Shown: one piece after another, positions 63,504 to 64,000 of the stretch
How the letters are laid out: each line of letters begins with the position of its first letter
How positions within the stretch are numbered: position 1 is the stretch's first letter
NCBI GenBank assembly: GCA_963971535.1
Contig: OZ020593.1
Location: forward strand, 11,443,560-11,507,559
Source of the DNA: Notolepis coatsorum
Taxonomy: Eukaryota > Chordata > Actinopteri > Aulopiformes > Paralepididae
Length of the DNA: 64,000 nucleotides
Direction: 5' to 3'
Translations under genes and position numbers: made by a program
The notes under the pieces: generated by a model
What the model was told of the DNA's origin: nothing
Database searches by the model: none
What the model saw: only the letters and a program-made list of their open reading frames with translations

Positions 63504-64000
63504 GGACTGCCCAGTAGCAAAAAGCAATAAACGCAATTTCTTTTTATAATAATAATAAATCAATAAATAACAATAATACGTTTTTTTCTTTTTTTCTTTT
63601 ACATTTATTTAACCTTTATTTACCCATGCAAGCTAGTAAGAACAAATTCTTATTTTATTTATTGTGAAAAGTATGCATAATGTTGTGTTAATTCCACGAC
63701 AAGAGATATGTAATGTTAATTACCTGAAATTATTCAGATTTGGGGGGGGGGGGACCCTGCATATATCAGTATTGGAAATTAAGAGTTGGACAATATCGGT
63801 ATATCGGATATCGGTAAAAAAGCCAACATCGAACATCCCTAACCCTAACACCCTAACACTTCCACTCCACAGATCCCGATCGGCAGCGGGAGAGACTTCA
63901 CAGGGTCGGTCGACTTGTTGACCAACCAGAAGATGACGTGGAAGGTGACGTCGAGGTCAGACGACGGACGTGCGTTTGAGACCAAAGTCCTCAGTCCGTC
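46111..64000 (+). CDS. gfm2: GFM2, mitochondrial elongation factor G2 (5' part; runs off the window)
   Basis: Exons: 46111-46128 (candidate), 49249-49339, 50354-50399, 51468-51565, 53037-53162, 53741-53829, 62113-62201, 62342-62402, 63873-64000 (incomplete). Phases agree at every junction, giving 248 codons so far of about 780. GFM2 is the GTPase that, with the mitochondrial ribosome recycling factor, splits mitoribosomes after termination. Motifs: G1 AHIDAGKT, switch region [19 protein letters not shown]3 DTPGH across the exon 5/6 junction, G4 NKMD. The basic N-terminus ([13 protein letters not shown]) fits a mitochondrial presequence. Intron 6 is 8.3 kb because of a Gypsy-type element. The first exon is the least certain. 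Confidence 0.94.
46510..46895 (+). pseudogene. 28S rRNA gene fragment (D1-D2 region)
   Basis: AATGCAGCCCAAAG.GGGTGG, GATAGTCAACAAGTACC, GGGAAAGTTGAAAAGAACTT and GAGTTCAAGAGGGCGTGAAA are conserved 28S words. The conserved stretch between ATCTAA and GAGACCGAT is deleted, and an (AATC)n run (46832-46860) interrupts it before CCGCGCAGTC. It is a nuclear rDNA fragment, not functional. The overlapping short ORFs are the well-known spurious rRNA-derived frames. Confidence 0.85.
47045..48235 (-). mobile_element. LINE family C (Rex1-like), 5'-truncated, hosting a TIR element
   Basis: Begins TTCCTTCATTGATCCCCTTG and GGGGAAATTCAAG (3' tail reversed) and ends in sequence whose minus strand reads [20 protein letters not shown], typical of the post-RT region of Rex1/CR1-like elements. 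A poly-G run lies at 47107-47127. The element 47355-47843 inserted into it. Confidence 0.7.
47355..47843. mobile_element. TIR element with identical 49-bp ends and 9-bp target duplication (MULE-like?)
   Basis: The left end GCGTCTCTACATTTCGTAGC... is identical over 49 bp to the inverted right end, which finishes GAAATGTAGAGACGC. The duplication GTCCGTGCC is at 47346-47354 and 47844-47852. 489 bp, no transposase. A 9-bp duplication with long TIRs suggests a Mutator-like element; an 8-9-bp hAT-like or other superfamily is possible. On the left an inner TIR segment ending CTCTCTGATTGGTTGA is repeated in tandem. The interior has three GGAGTTGGTTAAGGTTAG-like repeats. Confidence 0.8.
48365..49215 (+). 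mobile_element. LINE family B, ORF2 C-terminus and complete 3' UTR
   Basis: The plus strand reads [40 protein letters not shown] and [20 protein letters not shown], ending in a stop at about 48773. The 3' UTR ends AATAAAGAAACTTGAACTTG. The frame is intact from about 48370. It lies 35 bp upstream of the GFM2 exon 2 acceptor. Confidence 0.8.
49249..49339 (+). CDS. gfm2: GFM2 exon 2 (presequence)
   Basis: 91 nt. Acceptor CGCTCACAG|GG after a good pyrimidine tract, donor CTTCCAG|GTGCAT. Open in the frame that joins exon 3; encodes [18 protein letters not shown] near its end. Confidence 0.7.
49420..49805 (-). mobile_element. LINE (L2-like) 3' fragment
   Basis: CACCTTTATTTAACTAG, CCCATTGAGACCGAGGTACT and TTTTTCAAGGGTGATCTGGC are a teleost LINE tail in reverse. 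The minus strand reads [20 protein letters not shown], a RT C-terminal word, at about 49640-49770. Confidence 0.65.
49810..50200. mobile_element. TIR element related to 47355-47843
   Basis: The left end TTTACCAACGGATTCCAGTT is inverted at the right as CTGGAA.TCCGTTGGTAAA. The inner TIR GATTGGCCACTGACGTTTCT appears once on the left and twice on the right. It shares GTTGGTTAAGGTTAGAGTTT with the 47.4-kb element. No clear target duplication. Confidence 0.65.
50354..50399 (+). CDS. gfm2: GFM2 exon 3
   Basis: 46 nt. Reads [14 protein letters not shown] before the KIRNIG start of exon 4; acceptor ACCGTAG|AT, donor TCCAA|GTAAGT. Phases 1 and 2 fit both neighbours. Confidence 0.8.
50459..50812. mobile_element. 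Non-autonomous hAT-like element (CCGTACCGAACCG family)
   Basis: Ends TAGGGGTGTAAAGGTAC and GTACCGTTACACCCCT, interior rich in GTACCGAACCG. Target duplication not clear. Confidence 0.65.
50872..51379. mobile_element. Non-autonomous hAT-like element (TAGTCGAC family)
   Basis: TAGGGCTGTCCCCGACTAAGG to CTAATAGGGGTCAGCCCTA, flanked by CTGTGTTG / CTGTGTAG (7 of 8). About 60 bp of flanking intron (TATGTGGTCATCACGCTTC... and its near copy) occur on both sides. Confidence 0.8.
51468..51565 (+). CDS. gfm2: GFM2 exon 4 (P-loop)
   Basis: 98 nt. Reads [20 protein letters not shown] and [12 protein letters not shown]; acceptor TCCCCAG|G, donor GGGAG|GTGTGT. Contains the G1 nucleotide-binding loop. Confidence 0.97.
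51573..52065. repeat. (CTT)n microsatellite with CCT interruptions, about 490 bp
   Basis: Begins eight bases after the GFM2 exon 4 donor GT. Nearly pure CTT over two long blocks with TCCTCC interruptions between. The poly-Phe and poly-Glu frames are artefacts. Confidence 0.98.
52066..52740 (-). mobile_element. LINE family B-like, ORF2 C-terminus and 3' UTR
   Basis: TTTCAAGAGTTTTATTTGTC and GGTGGCCATGCCCGCC are the reversed tail. The minus strand reads [20 protein letters not shown] and, in another frame, [20 protein letters not shown], so ORF2 is frameshifted. Confidence 0.8.
52931..53030. repeat. (CT)n tract forming the GFM2 exon 5 pyrimidine tract
   Basis: CT-rich from 52931, with pure (CT)n for about 50 bp ending six bases before the exon at CCCCCTCAG. 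Confidence 0.95.
53037..53162 (+). CDS. gfm2: GFM2 exon 5 (switch I)
   Basis: 126 nt. Reads [20 protein letters not shown], then [20 protein letters not shown]; acceptor CCCTCAG|AT, donor CCGG|GTATGA. Confidence 0.97.
53270..53685. repeat. Dispersed repeat with GGTTCGCACA / TGTGGGAACC ends
   Basis: GGGGTTCGCACAAGG at the left and CTGTGGGAACCCTGG at the right form short inverted ends. The interior repeats CTTGAA/CTTAAAAG words typical of a common fish MITE. No target duplication identified. Confidence 0.5.
53741..53829 (+). CDS. gfm2: GFM2 exon 6
   Basis: 89 nt. Reads [20 protein letters not shown] and VFDASAGVE; the acceptor GATTTCAG follows a (TG)n run, donor GTCGAG|GTAGGC. Confidence 0.97.
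53838..55030. repeat. Minisatellite of TTTTGTAGTCC units, interrupted by a solo LTR
   Basis: Repeats of TTTTGTAGTCCTTTTGTTTG alternating with a longer TTATGTGG-containing version (20- and 28-bp half-units), starting within 10 bp of the GFM2 exon 6 donor. The array resumes at 54883 after the LTR. Confidence 0.9.
54391..54882. mobile_element. Solo LTR (492 bp)
   Basis: TGTTAAGGGTGG ... GGCTGTAACA with the 5-bp duplication TTTGG on both sides (54386-54390 and 54883-54887). No coding sequence; left by LTR-LTR recombination of an endogenous LTR retrotransposon. TG...CA termini and a 5-bp duplication fit Gypsy-type. Confidence 0.75.
55165..55895 (-). repeat. Left LTR (3' LTR) of the Gmr1-type element
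   Basis: 731 bp, starts TGTTACGACCCC and ends GGGATGTAACA; followed inside by CCCCC (polypurine tract in the sense orientation). One visible difference from the other LTR (TAAACCACAA against TAAACAACAA). Confidence 0.9.
56172..57242 (-). CDS. Gmr1-type reverse transcriptase and RNase H
   Basis: A 356-codon frame, the 3' part of the polyprotein. RT fingers/palm: [26 protein letters not shown], and the catalytic box [10 protein letters not shown] near 56962. RT connection [17 protein letters not shown]. RNase H/RNase H-like: [48 protein letters not shown], ending [11 protein letters not shown]. Normally this block precedes integrase in Gypsy elements; here it is the last one. It is out of frame with the upstream RT segment. 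Confidence 0.85.
   Translation of the reverse strand: MLSPCLIPSHCPAWKIVLTTLDLPPVSKLDLLKGYWQVPLTPRASEISAFVTPDNFLQYTVMPFGMRNAPATFQRLVTLVLADVPNCNAYLDDLVVYSTNWRDHMTTLQTVFDRLAGASLTLNLAKCEFGKATVTYLGKQVGQGQVRPVDAKISAITTFPVPTTRRELRRFLGMAGYYRGFCRNFSSVVTSLTSLCSPSKPFMWTADCQNAFDSVKALLCSSPVLSAPDFSLPFQLEVDASGVGAGGVLLQEDHDGVSHPVCYFSRKFNKHQLNYSTIEKETLAMLYALQHFEVYVGSSVLPVVVYTDHNPLVFLSRMYNHNQRLMRWALIVQNYNLSIKHKKGSENVLADALSRS
57163..57510 (-). CDS. Gmr1-type RT N-terminal segment
   Basis: A 115-codon frame with [20 protein letters not shown], then [20 protein letters not shown] and [17 protein letters not shown], the start of the RT domain. A frame change near 57165-57180 separates it from the next frame. Confidence 0.8.
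   Translation of the reverse strand: MIQAYMALFGDVPSCTSVLAHDINVNNAVPIKQHAYRVNITKRAMMQQEVDYLLKHGLAKPSCSPWSSPCLLAPKSDGTPRFCTDFRKVNAVTVPDSFPLPRMEDCIDNLGSATC
57507..57965 (-). CDS. Gmr1-type integrase C-terminal (GPY/F-like) segment
   Basis: A 152-codon frame. Reads [20 protein letters not shown], then [19 protein letters not shown] and HINMLKPYF, the C-terminal integrase module followed by a linker to RT. It overlaps the end of the preceding frame by four bases through an apparent one-base shift near 58000. Confidence 0.8.
   Translation of the reverse strand: MKRHYDEKAVSRSFQPSDKVLVLLPILGSALSARFSGPYAIDKKISDTDYVVRTPDRKRHSRVCHINMLKPYFSRDSVQVKTSDQTAGLAVSAVASTPIVPDSPDVSGEDADGLELRNAAHQGARLSNTEMLLNLPTHLHTYLRSSERTSQI
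57962..61054 (-). CDS. Gmr1-type gag-protease-integrase polyprotein part
   Basis: A 1030-codon frame. Residues 1-200 are charged and coiled-coil-like ([19 protein letters not shown]). A SCAN-like gag domain spans about 215-380 ([20 protein letters not shown]). CCHC knuckle [14 protein letters not shown]; protease [12 protein letters not shown]; integrase zinc finger HHPWSGHL-type with [12 protein letters not shown]; integrase core [21 protein letters not shown] and [13 protein letters not shown]. No RT lies between protease and integrase. The SCAN-like gag is shared with other vertebrate Gypsy elements. Confidence 0.88.
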   Translation of the reverse strand: MAVSTFDLGKFLSNPTWEALDSCRKADLVEIATHFKLSVQQKHLKQDIRCLVVDKLLEQGTLVLPAVSDEHASPPGEPTEAPPSGEQAHGAEKAGVNVTLPHFHLTSPVSTGSREGAQVKVRIARLQMEAQEKAQAREAEYRLRKMELEAENERAINIRRLELEVEKELRLRELELGDQRSGSNSATPTPPQGPGMSSSTAYSSHTFDISKHIVLVPPFRETEVDTYFNVFERIAASLRWPREVWPLLLQCKLTGKAQEVCSTLSLEDSLLYDTVKAAILRAYELVPEAYRQRFRSHKRAVNQTFVEFAREKGTLFDKWCAASKASDLNSLRELILLEEFKNRLPERIVIYLSEQKVSTLQQAAVLADEFALTHKTVFVDRRDSFPPHDFSQRPSVPNHSEFTHPRPKMSPPRSKDERTCYYCHKSGHVISDCLTLKRKQQPSSQNFRQPKGVGLIKMAPDSDQQMHNDQDVLDPCFRPFTSKGLVSLTGDPKDQCTVQILRDTGASQSFILSDVLPLSEKSSCGSSVLVQGIEMGFVPAPLHCIHVQSDLVTGFFKIGVRPSLPVKGISFIMGNDLAGGQVNAVLEVLDHPDTDSLPDDLSQNFPEVFSASVVTLAQLKRRGDEINLSDSVFASAFVREELLAPTSDTADKPPTHSKVPPQTTVTSSDALKLPVTREMLITAQKADPSLAKCFSSLETEQRRELHSYFVDEGVLMRTWRSHGTRLAEHAQSEIGLPDQVPDWSTVYQIVVPAVYRQHVLFLAHDHPWSGHLGVTKTYNRILQHFFWPGLKSDVAQYCRTCQITGKPNQVIPPAPLCPIPAVGEPFEHVIVDCVGPLPRTKAGNQFLLTIMCTATRFPEAIPLRRITAPVIVKALTKFFSTFGLPKVVQTDQGTNFLSRLFEQVLQSLGIRHIVSSAYHPETQGALERWHQTLKSMLRKYCLDTEKDWDEGVPLVLFAARETIQESLGFSPAELVFGHTVRGPLKVLKERFMSKGPSTPTNVLDFVSQFRERLHQAALSQKKRSLLPREL
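61167..61184 (-). promoter_or_regulatory. Primer binding site, degenerate tRNA-Pro type
   Basis: In the sense orientation TGGGGGCTCTGCCTGGAT lies four bases after the 5' LTR. It differs at a few positions from the TGGGGGCTCG... primer site used with tRNA-Pro. Confidence 0.5.
61189..61919 (-). repeat. Right LTR (5' LTR) of the Gmr1-type element
   Basis: 731 bp, the partner of 55165-55895; promoter side for the minus-strand element. Confidence 0.9.
62113..62201 (+). CDS. gfm2: GFM2 exon 7 (NKMD)
   Basis: 89 nt. Reads [20 protein letters not shown] and LNKMDKPAA; acceptor CATCAG|GC, donor GCAAA|GTGAGT. Holds the G4 guanine-specificity motif. Confidence 0.97.
62342..62402 (+). CDS. gfm2: GFM2 exon 8
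   Basis: 61 nt. Reads [20 protein letters not shown]; acceptor CCCTTAG|C, donor CTCCAG|GTAAAT. Confidence 0.95.
62545..63240 (-). mobile_element. LINE tail (Rex3/RTE-like, GATTA-terminated), hosting a hAT element
   Basis: TTTAGATTAGATTAGATTAG then CAAGTGTATTGTCATCATG resembles the reversed tail of Rex3-type LINEs. GTATGTACAGACAGATGTGG near 63160 recurs near 23230. The hAT element 62588-62855 lies inside. Confidence 0.6.
62588..62855. mobile_element. Non-autonomous hAT element with an internal 40-bp hairpin
   Basis: Ends CAGTGGCG / CGCCACTG with the exact 8-bp duplication CATGCAGC (62580-62587 and 62856-62863). Inside, arms 62608-62647 and 62680-62719 are nearly perfect complements with a 32-nt loop. 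Confidence 0.85.
63251..63841. mobile_element. Non-autonomous hAT element (CCGATATCGG family), split by a SINE
   Basis: TAGGGATGGCATTCAAATG to ATCGAACATCCCTA with the exact 8-bp duplication ACCCTAAC (63243-63250 and 63842-63849). Same family as 23762 and 30272. It ends 31 bp before GFM2 exon 9. Confidence 0.88.
63312..63560 (+). mobile_element. tRNA-derived SINE with (CT)n body
   Basis: Head GGGGCGCCCCAGTGGCGAAC with box B GGGTTCGATTCCCG, then a 70-bp (CT)n run and a short AATAATAAAT tail. AATAAATA flanks both sides and may be the target duplication. Confidence 0.75.
63873..64000 (+). CDS. gfm2: GFM2 exon 9 (incomplete at window end)
   Basis: 128 nt visible. Reads [20 protein letters not shown], then [20 protein letters not shown]; acceptor CTCCACAG|AT. 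Continues beyond the window. Confidence 0.93.
   Translation, partial: MPIGSGRDFTGSVDLLTNQKMTWKVTSRSDDGRAFETKVLSP

Overview
The window is vertebrate nuclear DNA, most likely from a teleost fish. It carries three conserved eukaryotic genes with GT-AG introns, embedded in very dense repeats: tRNA-derived SINEs, several LINE families, BEL/Pao and Gypsy LTR elements, hAT, Tc1/mariner, piggyBac-like and Harbinger DNA elements, and long micro- and minisatellites. The heavy tandem-repeat load together with a Gmr1-type Gypsy element (a group first described from Atlantic cod) would fit a gadiform fish. That placement is inference only.

Layout. 1-1.8 kb is a 36-bp minisatellite. 1.9-2.8 kb is a decayed PIF/Harbinger transposase split by a LINE tail. 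5.0-15.1 kb is a nest: a 61-bp satellite array is interrupted by a LINE, which is interrupted by a nearly complete BEL/Pao LTR retrotransposon (5899-14680; TSD GTCTA; tRNA-Tyr primer site). 15-18.7 kb holds more LINE tails and a 1.16-kb hAT element. 18.8-29.2 kb, minus strand, is a five-exon torsin gene (AAA+ ATPase of the ER/nuclear envelope lumen) whose exon phases give a complete 339-residue frame. Its introns hold a DIRS-like gag ORF, hAT and mariner elements, and two large GA/CT blocks in opposite orientation. 31.15-45.9 kb, minus strand, is a complete six-exon NSA2 gene (ribosome biogenesis factor, 260 residues). Its intron 2 contains a 4.9-kb array of a 28-bp unit. From about 46.1 kb to the window end, plus strand, is the 5' part of GFM2 (mitochondrial ribosome-recycling EF-G2), head-to-head with NSA2 across about 210 bp that contains a CRE palindrome. 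GFM2 introns contain a 28S rDNA fragment, a TIR element with identical 49-bp ends and a 9-bp TSD, a 490-bp CTT microsatellite, a solo LTR, and a Gmr1-type Gypsy element whose integrase is encoded upstream of reverse transcriptase.

The three host genes act in separate processes: ER/nuclear-envelope proteostasis, 60S ribosome maturation and mitochondrial ribosome recycling. NSA2 and GFM2 probably share a bidirectional promoter. The most interesting observations are the inverted GA/CT blocks bracketing torsin exons 3-4, a 79-bp duplication carrying a dead copy of the NSA2 exon 4 acceptor beside a hAT element, the Gmr1 domain order, and the unclassified 9-bp-TSD TIR element. I found no microbial-type system such as CRISPR, and nothing I would call a wholly new gene system.
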